Shown: in pieces, positions 8,715-16,551 of the stretch
How the letters are laid out: every line of letters starts with the position of its first letter
How positions within the stretch are numbered: the stretch's first letter is position 1
From: Streptomyces sp. NBC_00358
Lineage (GTDB): Bacteria; Actinomycetota; Actinomycetes; Streptomycetales; Streptomycetaceae
Reading direction: 5' to 3'
Length of the DNA: 64,000 nucleotides
NCBI RefSeq assembly: GCF_036099295.1
Contig: NZ_CP107976.1
Coordinates: 6,076,001 to 6,140,000 of the forward strand
Program-made: the position numbers and the translations under genes
The notes under the pieces: model-generated
The model's input: the letters and a program-made list of their open reading frames with translations, nothing else
The model's database searches: none
Told to the model about the DNA's origin: nothing

Positions 8715-9244
8715 GCGGTGTGGACCTCCGAGGTCAGGGTCGCGAGCCGGTCCGCCGTGGTGGTCATCCAGCGGAGGTCGGCGTCGAGGTGGTTGACGGC
8801 GTAGTCGGCCGAGAGGACGGTCGCGAGATCGGCGCCGGGCGTCGTCTTCAGCGCCGTGAGCTCGCGCATCCGCGCCATGTGGGCGGCGCGCTGGGCCAGC
8901 AGATAGCCGGCCGGATCCGCCGAGGCGAGGATCGAGACGACGACCTTGGCGAAGATCTCGTTCGTCACGAAGGGCGCGGGCGGTGTGATCGCGCCCGCCC
9001 ACTGGGTCAGTTCACGCGATCCGTCGTCGGTCGAGCGGTACAGGGTCCGCTCGGGACCGCCGTCCGAGTCGGTGCCGTCGATCGCGGCGAGACCGTCGCG
9101 GACCAGCCGCTGCAAGGTGGTGTAGACCTGCCCGTAGGCGAGCGGACGGGCCTGCGGGAAGCGTTCGTCGTGCCGTCGCTTGAGGTCGTACCCATGGCTG
9201 GGGCCTCCGGCGAGCAGCCCCAACAGGATGTGACGGGTGCTCAT
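8711..9244 (-). CDS. PadR-family transcriptional regulator
   Basis: The 177-residue product opens MSTRHILLGLLAGGPSHGYD, the classic PadR winged helix, followed by YGQVYTTLQRLVRDGL, the wing (GPERTLYRSTDDG), and a C-terminal helical dimerisation region. It is the first gene of the PadR-ATPase-permease operon and overlaps the next start by 4 bp. PadR proteins usually repress an adjacent transporter until a ligand binds. An AT-richer region with a 5-bp inverted repeat lies just upstream and may be its operator. Confidence 0.88.
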   Translation of the reverse strand: MSTRHILLGLLAGGPSHGYDLKRRHDERFPQARPLAYGQVYTTLQRLVRDGLAAIDGTDSDGGPERTLYRSTDDGSRELTQWAGAITPPAPFVTNEIFAKVVVSILASADPAGYLLAQRAAHMARMRELTALKTTPGADLATVLSADYAVNHLDADLRWMTTTADRLATLTSEVHTA

Positions 9245-9250
9245 GGAGAT

Positions 9251-9275
9251 CAGTATGCACTGAAGATATGTACTG
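9251..9275. promoter_or_regulatory. Possible PadR operator/promoter
   Basis: CAGTA at 9251-9255 and TACTG at 9271-9275 form an inverted repeat in an AT-rich patch immediately upstream of padR. The repeats GTGCATA and GTACATA also occur (minus strand). Position supports autoregulation; binding is not shown. Confidence 0.35.
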
Positions 9276-9380
9276 AGTGAATAGCTGGCGCGGGGAATAT
9301 CGAAGCCGTCGGTCCGCCACCGGCCTCCGGTCTGCCGCCGTCTGTCGGTCGGCTACCGGGCACGGGCCCTCTGCCGGCCG

Positions 9381-12300
9381 TCAGCCGGCGACCGCGTACG
9401 CCTCCACCGACCACAGCGAGTACCCGTACTGCGTGGCCCGGTGGATCCCCTGGACGCGCACGTAGCGGACGTCGCGTTCGTCGAAGCGGAGGGATTCCAC
9501 GCCGCCGCGGCCGTCGTTCACGGTGGTCGCGGTGCGCCACACGCGTCCGTCGGCGGAGACCTGGACGCGGTACGCGGACGGGTACGCGTCCTGCCAGCTC
9601 AGCACGAGCCGGCCGAGGCGCACCGGGTCGGCGAACTGCACCTGCCACCAGGCGCCGTTGTCGACGGGGGAGGACCAACGGGTCTCCGGATCACCGTCGT
9701 TGGCCGCCGCGGCCGGGAAGTCGGGGGTCTCGTCGGCGGACGAGGAGGCCGTGCCGGTGCGGGCCAGATCGGGGCCCGTCGTGCGCGGGAAGGCGCGGAC
9801 GATCAGGGTGCGGGTCTGCGAGCCGAAGGAGACCGTGACGTCGTACGAGCCCGACGGCGTCCCCGGCGGGACCGTGACCTCGACGGTGCTGTCGACGACG
9901 GCGCCGCGGGCGAGGGTCGTCGACGGCCGCGAGACCTTGACCTCGATGCCCTTCGGCGCCCGTGCGGTCAGTTCACCGCTGATCCCGGTGGGGCGCAGTG
10001 AGGTCAGCCGGGCGGTGATCCGCTGTGTGCCGCCGATCTCCACGTCCGTCGAGGAACGGGTCAACTCCAGTGCCGCGGCCGGGGAGTCGGCGAACCAGGG
10101 CACGAGGTGGCGGACCTGCGAGGGCGCGGGACCGCTGACCCGCAGCGCGTCCGCGCGCACGCCCGCCGCGCCGACCTCCGTCCCGCCGACCTCCGTCCCG
10201 CCGACCTCCGTCGCGCCCCCGGCGGCGAGCGCGCCGAGGTAGCGCCAGCCCTCGCCCGGGACATGCGCCTCGACGAACCCCGTCGCACCGGGGTCGGTGA
10301 GCACGCTCACCGCGCTGAGCGTGCGGGGGTGAGGGAAGATGCGGAGGCGCGGGTCCCGCCCGGTGCCGGCCTCCGGCGTGGCGTCGTCCTGCGGCCCGCC
10401 GTCCTGCGGCCGGTCGCCCTGTGCGGTCCCGCCGGTGTCCGCGGGAGCGCCGCCGTCCGCCGCCGTGCCGCCGGTCCCCGTCGCGCCGTCCGCCGTCCCG
10501 CCGGGGTCCGTCCGGGTGCCCCGGCCCGTGGACGGCTCGTTGTCGAGGCCCGCCCACTTCTGGTACGCCGTGCGGGCCCGCGTCAGGAACGGGTCGAGCA
10601 CGCCCTCGCCGACCGTCACCCCGCTCGCCGCGAGTTCGGTGCGCAGCCGGTTCAGCGTGCGGTACGCCGTCCACGCCGTCGTCGCGTCACCGCTCGACTG
10701 GGCGTTCAGCAGCGCCACGGCCGTCTCGCCGGCCTCGCCGTAGCGCGCCAACTGCGTGATCCAGGGCTCCACTTCGGTGGCGATCGGATGCCCCGCCAAC
10801 CGCTTCGGCGTCTCGCGCATCACGGTGAACGCGGCGCGCAGCCGCTGGGCCGCGCTCTCGTTCGCGGCCCGGTCCGTGGTCGTCCGCGCCTGCCAGAACG
10901 CCTCGATGAGCGGACGCAGATACGCCGACTCCTGGCCGCCCAGGACCGAGGACGCGTCGTTCCCGGCCAGCGCGCGCAGCGCGTCCGCGCTCCGCGCGTC
11001 GCCGTCCGCGAGGTCCTCGATCGCGGCCCCCCAGGACTCCTGGGGCCGGTAGTCCCGCGGGTTCCAGGCGTAGTCGGCCGCCGTGAACAGCGGGATGCGG
11101 GAGGCCTCGGGCTGCGGCATCGCGTTCGCCAGCAGCGCCGCCGAGCCGGTGGCCACCGCCGGTTCACGCCCCTGGTAGGGGCCGAGGAACACCCGGTCCT
11201 GCGCGTAGTCGTTGACGGGGTAGTTGTCCATCGTGACGAGCGGGTGGCTGCCGAACACCTCGCGGGTGCGCGCCAGTTCGCCGCCCGTGATCGTCTTCGG
11301 CACGACACCGACGCCCGTCCACGCGACCTCGACGCGCTCGTCCAGGGCGCTCGCCAACCGCCGCCGGTAGTCGGTCGAACCGTCCTCGTAGTACTCCGTC
11401 GGCATCAGGGAGAGCGCGGCCACCTCCGGGTGGCGGGCGGCGAGATGCCGGGCCACGGCGTTCGCCACCCGCGCCTGCGCCTTCGCCGCCGCCTCCGAGC
11501 CGGAGCCGAACGCGTCCGCGTCCGCCCCGCAGTGCCACTCGGTGTAGCTGACGTCCTGGAACTGCAGCTGGAACGCCCGGAAGCCCAGCGCCCACATGGC
11601 GTCGAGCTTGCGCGTCAGCGCCTTCACATCGGCGTCCGAGGAGAAGCACATCGCCTGCCCGGGAGCCACCGTCCAGGTCAGCGTGACGTGATTGCGGCGC
11701 GCCCGCTCCGCCAGGTCCCGGAAGTGCGCGCGCTCACCGGCCGGGTACGGCTCACGCCAGCGGGCCTGCCGGAAGAGGTCGTCGCCGGGCGCGTAGACGT
11801 AGCGGTTCTGCTTGGTCCGGCCCATGAAGTCGAGCTGCGCGAGGCGCTGTTCGGGGGTCCAGGGGCTCCCGTAGAACCCCTCGGTGATGCCGCGCACGGC
11901 GGTGCCGGGCCAGTCCCGGACGACGGCGCCGGCGATCCGGCCGTCGGCACCGAGAAGCTGACGCAGCGTCTGCACCGCGTGGTACAGCCCGTCCTCGCCT
12001 ACTCCCGCGAGGGCGACGGTGTCGCGGCCGTCGGTACGGCCCACGGCCAGCCGGTAGCCGCCGGAGGGCAGATCGGCGCGGGGCGCGGCGCCGAGCGAGG
12101 TGAGCGCCCGTTCCAGGGAGCCCGACGCGACGCGCGCGCCGGAGAACGAACCCGCGCCCTGCCGACCGCTGTTCGCCGGATCCGTGCCCACCCGCACCAC
12201 CAGCGCGTGCGCCGGTAGCGCGTCACCGTCGCGCGCCGTCGTGATCGTACGGGCGCCGGCTTGTCGGAGCAGTGCGCGCAACGCTTCGAGCGCGTACGGG

Positions 12301-12668
12301 TCGGGCGCGCTGTCCGGGGTGTCCGCGTCGACGCTCACGCCGGGGGCGTACGGGGTCACGGGTGTGCCGGGAGCGTACGAGCCGGCCGCGGAGGCGGAAC
12401 GCGCGCCGCCGAACGGTCCGGGCGAGCCGGATGCCGCCGTACCGGTGACCAGGACGACCTCGTCCGTGACCGCGACCGGGGTGCCGGTCGCGCGCAGCGA
12501 CTGCGGGCGGGGCCAGACGGCGGGTACCGCGCCGGTGGCGGGCTCCACGTCGTCCGCGGAGGCTGCCGGACCGTGCGGCGCCGCGACGGCCGCGGGAGCC
12601 GTGGCGAACGCGCTCGCGACCATGGCGAACGCGAGTACGGTCGCTCCTTTTCCACGCCCGAGTCGCAC
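9381..12668 (-). CDS. Secreted GH84-type beta-N-acetylglucosaminidase with C-terminal carbohydrate-binding domain
   Basis: This 1095-residue protein starts at GTG 12668 behind GAGGGGG. Order of parts: Sec signal (to about 30); a GH20b-like N-terminal domain (WPRPQSLRATG onward, about 45-200); the GH84 catalytic barrel opening RGITEGFYGSPWTPEQR (about 257) and running to about 560; a helical region; a Gly/Thr/Asp-rich low-complexity linker (about 705-780); a region with a short EVGGTEVGGTEVG repeat; a NEW3-type beta domain; and an F5/8C (CBM32-like) domain at the end. GH84 enzymes use substrate-assisted catalysis with two adjacent Asp; here the position reads FQDVSY, Gln371-Asp372, so only the second is present. 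Likely activity is release of GlcNAc from chitin-like or glycoprotein substrates outside the cell, but the Gln makes this less certain. Confidence 0.82.
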   Translation of the reverse strand: MRLGRGKGATVLAFAMVASAFATAPAAVAAPHGPAASADDVEPATGAVPAVWPRPQSLRATGTPVAVTDEVVLVTGTAASGSPGPFGGARSASAAGSYAPGTPVTPYAPGVSVDADTPDSAPDPYALEALRALLRQAGARTITTARDGDALPAHALVVRVGTDPANSGRQGAGSFSGARVASGSLERALTSLGAAPRADLPSGGYRLAVGRTDGRDTVALAGVGEDGLYHAVQTLRQLLGADGRIAGAVVRDWPGTAVRGITEGFYGSPWTPEQRLAQLDFMGRTKQNRYVYAPGDDLFRQARWREPYPAGERAHFRDLAERARRNHVTLTWTVAPGQAMCFSSDADVKALTRKLDAMWALGFRAFQLQFQDVSYTEWHCGADADAFGSGSEAAAKAQARVANAVARHLAARHPEVAALSLMPTEYYEDGSTDYRRRLASALDERVEVAWTGVGVVPKTITGGELARTREVFGSHPLVTMDNYPVNDYAQDRVFLGPYQGREPAVATGSAALLANAMPQPEASRIPLFTAADYAWNPRDYRPQESWGAAIEDLADGDARSADALRALAGNDASSVLGGQESAYLRPLIEAFWQARTTTDRAANESAAQRLRAAFTVMRETPKRLAGHPIATEVEPWITQLARYGEAGETAVALLNAQSSGDATTAWTAYRTLNRLRTELAASGVTVGEGVLDPFLTRARTAYQKWAGLDNEPSTGRGTRTDPGGTADGATGTGGTAADGGAPADTGGTAQGDRPQDGGPQDDATPEAGTGRDPRLRIFPHPRTLSAVSVLTDPGATGFVEAHVPGEGWRYLGALAAGGATEVGGTEVGGTEVGAAGVRADALRVSGPAPSQVRHLVPWFADSPAAALELTRSSTDVEIGGTQRITARLTSLRPTGISGELTARAPKGIEVKVSRPSTTLARGAVVDSTVEVTVPPGTPSGSYDVTVSFGSQTRTLIVRAFPRTTGPDLARTGTASSSADETPDFPAAAANDGDPETRWSSPVDNGAWWQVQFADPVRLGRLVLSWQDAYPSAYRVQVSADGRVWRTATTVNDGRGGVESLRFDERDVRYVRVQGIHRATQYGYSLWSVEAYAVAG
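10170..10214. repeat. 15-bp tandem repeat, three copies, inside the GH84 gene
   Basis: The unit gccgacctccgtccc occurs at 10170, 10185 and (with one change) 10200. In the protein it gives the in-frame EVGGT repeat. It lies in an inter-domain linker, where length change would be tolerated. Confidence 0.85.
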
Positions 12669-12964
12669 GGTTCCCCCTCGTAGCCGCCACCCCGGCTGCG
12701 GCGTCGGGGTGGCGTCGAGCCCACCATTCGGGTGGTGAAGGTGTCAACGAGAGTGGCCGATGTGCCGGGATTACCCCAGCCTGGAGGGGCGGCCCGGAGG
12801 TGTGGGACGGCGACAGAATGTGACCAGAAGCACGTTGTTCGTCCGTGTGCGTCTGCCGTCGCGCCCACGGGGTAGGGCTGCGGTGACCGCCAGGGCACCC
12901 GTTTCCGGCACGATCTGCCGGAATGCCCTCGGCCGCCGTACCCGACCTCGACAAGGAGGCCCCC

Positions 12965-13234
12965 GTGGCCGCATCGGCACACCTTCTCCTCTCGGCCCTG
13001 ACCGAACGCGGGGCGGAGCCGTCCTTTCCCTCCCAGCGTGCGGGCCTGGCGTCCGTCGAGCCCGAGGGCGCCCGCCTGTCTCCGCTCGGCTCGGAAGGCG
13101 CCGCCGCCGAGGTGCCGCTGACCAGCGAGCCCCCGCTGCCCGACGCCGAACCGCTGACCAGTGAGCCGCCGCTCGCGGACGCCGCGCATCTGACGAGCGA
13201 GCCCACCTCGACCGGCGCCGCGTCGGGGGTCTGA
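12965..13234 (+). CDS. Small TSEP-repeat protein translationally coupled to malQ
   Basis: GTG 12965 sits 5 bases after a perfect AAGGAGG (12953-12959), a much better start than the upstream ATG in the same frame. The 89-residue product begins AASAHLLLSALTERGAEPSF and ends in three spaced copies of (L)TSEP (PLTSEPPLPDAEP, LTSEPPLADAAH, LTSEPTSTG). It has no Cys, no signal peptide and no membrane segment. Its TGA overlaps the ATG of malQ by one base (TGATG), so the two are probably coupled. I recognise no family. The strong ribosome site and coupling argue that it is real. It could be a small cytoplasmic partner of the amylomaltase or merely a coupling leader. Confidence 0.7.
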   Translation: MAASAHLLLSALTERGAEPSFPSQRAGLASVEPEGARLSPLGSEGAAAEVPLTSEPPLPDAEPLTSEPPLADAAHLTSEPTSTGAASGV

Positions 13235-15381
13235 TGGCACCCAGTGGGCCCGCCGACCCGCCGCGGACGGCAGCGGAGCCGGCACCGCGGACACCCCTGT
13301 CCCGGCTCGCCGAACTGCACGGAGTCGCCTCCGCCTACAACCCGTCCCCGGACCGCACGGTCTCGGCCCCGGACGCCTCGCTCGTCGCGATCCTGGCGGC
13401 GCTCGGTGTCGACGCCGGCACCCCGGACGCCGTACGCGCAGCCCTCGCGCGCCACGAGGCCGGGACGGCCGGGCGGCTGCTGCCGGCGACCCTGGTGTGC
13501 TGGGGCGGCCTCGTCCCCGCGGAGCTCACCGCACTGCCGGAGGCCACCCGGCTGGTGATCACCACCGAGCAGGGCGAGACCCGGGACTCCGCGGACCACC
13601 TCCCGCCCGGCGTCCACACGCTGCACGCCACCGCCCCCGACGGGCGCGGCGCCGACGCGCACCTCGTCGTCGCCCCCACCCGGCTGCCCGCGCCACCCGG
13701 ACGCACGTACGGCCTGCTCGTCCAGCTCTACTCCCTGCTCTCCCGGCATTCCTGGGGCATGGGCGACCTCGGCGACCTCGCCGAGCTGACCGCCTGGGCG
13801 GGCCGGGCGCTCGGCGCCGGATTCGTCCAGGTCAACCCGTTGCACGCGGCGGTGCCCGGTGACCCCACCGACCCCTCCCCGTACCGGCCCTCCTCCCGCC
13901 GCTTCCCCGACCCGGTGCACCTGCGCGTGGAGGACATCCCCGAGTACCCGTACACCGAGGACCGCGAACGGCTGCGTACGGTGCTGGAACGCGCCGACCG
14001 GTTGCGCGAATCCGTCCTGGACAAGGGCGCGTTGATCGACCGCGACGCCGTGTGGGAGCTCAAGCGCGAGGCGCTCGAATCGGTCCGCGCGGTGCCCCTC
14101 GGTCCCGGCCGGCAGGCCGCCTACGCCGACTTCCTCGCCGAGGAGGGGCAGGCGCTGGAGGACCACGCCACCTGGTGCGCGCTCGCCGAGGTGCACGGCT
14201 CCGACTGGCGGAGCTGGCCCGAGGCCCTGCGCGACCCCCGTTCGCCCGGGACGGCCCGGGCGCGCGGCGAACTGATGGACCGCGTCGACTTCCACAGCAG
14301 GCTCGCCTGGCTCACCGACGCCCAGCTCGCGCGCGCCCAGCGCTCCGCGCGCGACGCCGGCATGAGCGTCGGACTCGTGCACGACCTCGCCGTCGGCGTC
14401 CACCCCGACGGGGCCGACGCCTGGGCCCAGCAGGAGTACTTCGCGGCCGGCATGTCCGTCGGCGCGCCCCCCGACGCCTTCAACGCGCGCGGCCAGGACT
14501 GGGGCCTGCCGCCCTGGCGGCCCGACCGGCTCGCCGCCTCCGGGTACGCCCCCTACCGCCGCCTGCTGCGCGCGCTCCTGCGGCATGCGGGCGCCCTGCG
14601 CATCGACCACGTCATGGGCCTGTTCAGGCTCTGGTGGATCCCCGAGGGACAGCCGCCCACCGAGGGCTCGTACGTCCGCTACGACGCCGAGGCGATGCTC
14701 GCGATCCTGGTCCTGGAGGCCTCGCGGGCCGGCGCGCTGGTGATCGGCGAGGACCTCGGCACGGTCGGACCCGGTGTGCGCGAGACGCTCCAGGAACGCG
14801 GAGTGCTGGGCACCTCGGTGCTGTGGTTCGAACGGGACTGGGAGGGCGACGGCATGCCCCTGCCGCCCGAGAGCTGGCGAGCCGACTGCCTGGCCACCGC
14901 CACCACCCACGACCTGCCGCCCACCGCGTCCCGGCTCACCGGCGAACACGTCGAACTCCGCGACCGGCTCGGCCTGTTGACGGGCTCCCTCGACGAGGAG
15001 CGGGGGGCGGCCGCCGCCGACACCCGGGAGTGGCTGGCGCTGCTCTCCCGGCTCGGCCTGCTGCGCGGAGCGAACGGCGGAGGCCCCGCCCGGGCGGAGG
15101 AGGCCGAGATCCAGGCCGTGCACCGCTTCCTGCTGCGCACCCCGGCCCACCTGGTCGGTGTCTGGCTCCCGGACGCCGTCGGCGACCGCCGTCCGCAGAA
15201 CCTCCCCGGCACCTGGGACCAGTACCCCAACTGGCGCCTGCCGGTCGCCGACGACGAGGGCCGCCCGGTGACCCTGGAGGAGCTGGCCGCCTCACCCCGG
15301 CTGCACGCCCTGATCGACGTGATGCGGGCGGAGAGCGGCCGGGCCGGAGCACCCGGAAGCCCCCCGCGCCGTGCCCCGTGA
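13234..15381 (+). CDS. malQ: 4-alpha-glucanotransferase (amylomaltase, GH77)
   Basis: The 715-residue product matches GH77 disproportionating enzymes, including the actinobacterial N-terminal extension (about 1-150). Conserved blocks: YGLLVQLYSLLSRHSWGMGD, NPLHAAVPGDPTDPSPYRPSS, LRIDHVMGL with the nucleophile Asp458, VIGEDLG with acid/base Glu506, and TTHDLPP with Asp560. It transfers 1,4-glucan segments between maltodextrins in cytoplasmic glycogen/maltodextrin turnover. The ATG overlaps the stop of the small upstream gene. All active-site residues are intact. Confidence 0.95.
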   Translation: MAPSGPADPPRTAAEPAPRTPLSRLAELHGVASAYNPSPDRTVSAPDASLVAILAALGVDAGTPDAVRAALARHEAGTAGRLLPATLVCWGGLVPAELTALPEATRLVITTEQGETRDSADHLPPGVHTLHATAPDGRGADAHLVVAPTRLPAPPGRTYGLLVQLYSLLSRHSWGMGDLGDLAELTAWAGRALGAGFVQVNPLHAAVPGDPTDPSPYRPSSRRFPDPVHLRVEDIPEYPYTEDRERLRTVLERADRLRESVLDKGALIDRDAVWELKREALESVRAVPLGPGRQAAYADFLAEEGQALEDHATWCALAEVHGSDWRSWPEALRDPRSPGTARARGELMDRVDFHSRLAWLTDAQLARAQRSARDAGMSVGLVHDLAVGVHPDGADAWAQQEYFAAGMSVGAPPDAFNARGQDWGLPPWRPDRLAASGYAPYRRLLRALLRHAGALRIDHVMGLFRLWWIPEGQPPTEGSYVRYDAEAMLAILVLEASRAGALVIGEDLGTVGPGVRETLQERGVLGTSVLWFERDWEGDGMPLPPESWRADCLATATTHDLPPTASRLTGEHVELRDRLGLLTGSLDEERGAAAADTREWLALLSRLGLLRGANGGGPARAEEAEIQAVHRFLLRTPAHLVGVWLPDAVGDRRPQNLPGTWDQYPNWRLPVADDEGRPVTLEELAASPRLHALIDVMRAESGRAGAPGSPPRRAP

Positions 15382-15438
15382 CCTCCGTACGGCACCCCCG
15401 GGCGCGCGGCCCGCTCGGGGGTTCGCTACGTTTGCACC

Positions 15439-15678
15439 GTGGACAAGAAGAACGCTCTGCGCGCCGGTGCCCTGGCCGCCGGTACGACGCTGATGATGCT
15501 GCTCATGTCGTCCCCCGCGCTCGCGCTGACCCGCGACGACGGTGACGACCCCGGCTCCGGCCTGAGCGTGATCGAGACGCTCGGCCTCTATGTCGTGACG
15601 CCGATCGTGCTGTTCCTGGTCATCGCCGGCCTCGTGATGGTCCTGGACAAGTCCCACAAGCAGCCGAAGCAGGGCTGA
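15439..15678 (+). CDS. Small membrane protein, possibly leaderless
   Basis: GTG 15439 gives 79 residues: an N-terminal signal or membrane segment (about 9-31, ending PALALT), a short acidic loop (RDDGDDPGSG), a second membrane helix (about 47-68, GLYVVTPIVLFLVIAG) and a basic tail DKSHKQPKQG. The size and topology match small Streptomyces membrane proteins of unknown role. No ribosome site precedes it, but TACGTT lies 6 bases before the GTG, the layout expected of a leaderless transcript. A strong terminator follows. Confidence 0.75.
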   Translation: MDKKNALRAGALAAGTTLMMLLMSSPALALTRDDGDDPGSGLSVIETLGLYVVTPIVLFLVIAGLVMVLDKSHKQPKQG

Positions 15679-15701
15679 GCCCCGCCTTCGCGCCAACTCT
15701 C

Positions 15702-15747
15702 CGTCGAGGGAGTCCCCGCACCCACCGGTGCGCGGACTCCCTCGACG
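15702..15747. terminator. Strong hairpin between the small membrane protein and TetR genes
   Basis: A 14-bp perfect outer stem (CGTCGAGGGAGTCC with GGACTCCCTCGACG) encloses a 5-bp inner stem CGCAC/GTGCG. It serves two convergent genes. Confidence 0.8.
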
Positions 15748-15791
15748 CGTTTCCGAGTCCGCCGAGTCCGCCGCGTTCTCGCGGACGGGGG

Positions 15792-16421
15792 CTACGGGTG
15801 GGGCGCCGTCAGATACCGCTGCACCGTCGGGCCGAGCCACGCCACGATCTCCTCGCGGTGCAGCGCGACGGCCGGGGCCAGCCGCAGGATGTAGCGGGCG
15901 AGCGCGAGCCCGAGCAGCTGTGAGGCGCAGAGCGCGGCGCGGGCCGGAGCCTGTTCGGGGTCCGGGCAGGCGCGCCGGGCCACCGGCGCGAGCTGGTCCC
16001 TGAAGATGTTCTGCATCCGTTCGGCGCCGGCCTGGTTGGTCACGCCGACCCGGAGCATCGCGGTGAGGACCTCGTTCTCCTCCCACAGGTCGAGGAAGTG
16101 GCCCACCAGAACGTGTCCCACGTCGGCCGGGTCGAGAGCCGACGGATCGGGCAGCCGCAGATCGACGTCGAGCACGGCCGCGAACAGCCCCTCCTTCGAG
16201 CCGTAGTAGCGCATGACCATCGACGGGTCGATGCGCGCGTCCTTTGCGATGGCCCGGATCGTGGCACGCTCGTAGCCGTCCGCCGCGAAGCGCTCGCGGG
16301 CGGCGGTGAGGATCGCGCCGCGGGTGGCGTCGGAGCGGCGGGGCGCCACCGCGGGTGCCGCGCCGGACTCCGGGGGCGTGCCGGAGCCGGGGTGGGACTC
16401 GTGCTGTTCCTTGACTGGCAT
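15792..16421 (-). CDS. TetR-family transcriptional regulator
   Basis: The 209-residue product has a variable 30-residue N-terminus, then a TetR helix-turn-helix at about 30-77 (TRGAILTAARERFAADGYER, ATIRAIAKDARIDPSMVMRY, YGSKEGLF) and a C-terminal domain of the TetR_C_17-like type (DVGHVLVGHFLDLWEE, then LARYILRLAPAVAL). It is divergent from a flavin monooxygenase gene across a 130-bp gap filled with GTTGGC boxes. That suggests it represses the monooxygenase and itself, with a monooxygenase substrate as inducer. Confidence 0.9.
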   Translation of the reverse strand: MPVKEQHESHPGSGTPPESGAAPAVAPRRSDATRGAILTAARERFAADGYERATIRAIAKDARIDPSMVMRYYGSKEGLFAAVLDVDLRLPDPSALDPADVGHVLVGHFLDLWEENEVLTAMLRVGVTNQAGAERMQNIFRDQLAPVARRACPDPEQAPARAALCASQLLGLALARYILRLAPAVALHREEIVAWLGPTVQRYLTAPHP

Positions 16422-16534
16422 GCCAACGACCGTAGGCCAACACCTGTTGACAGTCCAGTGACACCCTCCTATGTTGGCAAACAGGCGTTGGCAAACAAGT
16501 GTTGGCCAACGAGCGTTGGCAACCAGGCGTTGGT
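16422..16534. promoter_or_regulatory. GTTGGC box array in the TetR/monooxygenase intergenic region
   Basis: Five GTTGGC/GTTGGT boxes start at 16473, 16487, 16501, 16515 and 16529, exactly 14 bp apart. Two inverted copies (GCCAAC) start at 16422 and 16436, also 14 bp apart, abutting the tetR start codon. GTTGGCCAAC at 16501-16510 is a perfect 10-bp palindrome, and TGTTGGCAAACA at 16472 is nearly palindromic. The array is the likely TetR operator set covering both promoters. Repeat and spacing are seen; binding is inferred. Confidence 0.7.
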
Positions 16535-16551
16535 GTCAAGAGGAGGCCGTC

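Noticed and set aside
10107..12218. 703-residue plus-strand frame
   Set aside because: Antisense shadow of the GH84 gene; Arg/Gly/Leu-rich and no recognisable motif.
12223..15150. 975-residue minus-strand frame
   Set aside because: Antisense to malQ, and malQ has every GH77 catalytic motif.
16422..16534. CRISPR-like array
   Set aside because: Units are only 14 bp, contiguous and without unique spacers, and no cas genes are present; an operator array fits better.
16471..16551. N-terminal extension of the flavin monooxygenase
   Set aside because: It translates the GTTGGC array and lies upstream of a perfect AGGAGG and ATG at 16552.
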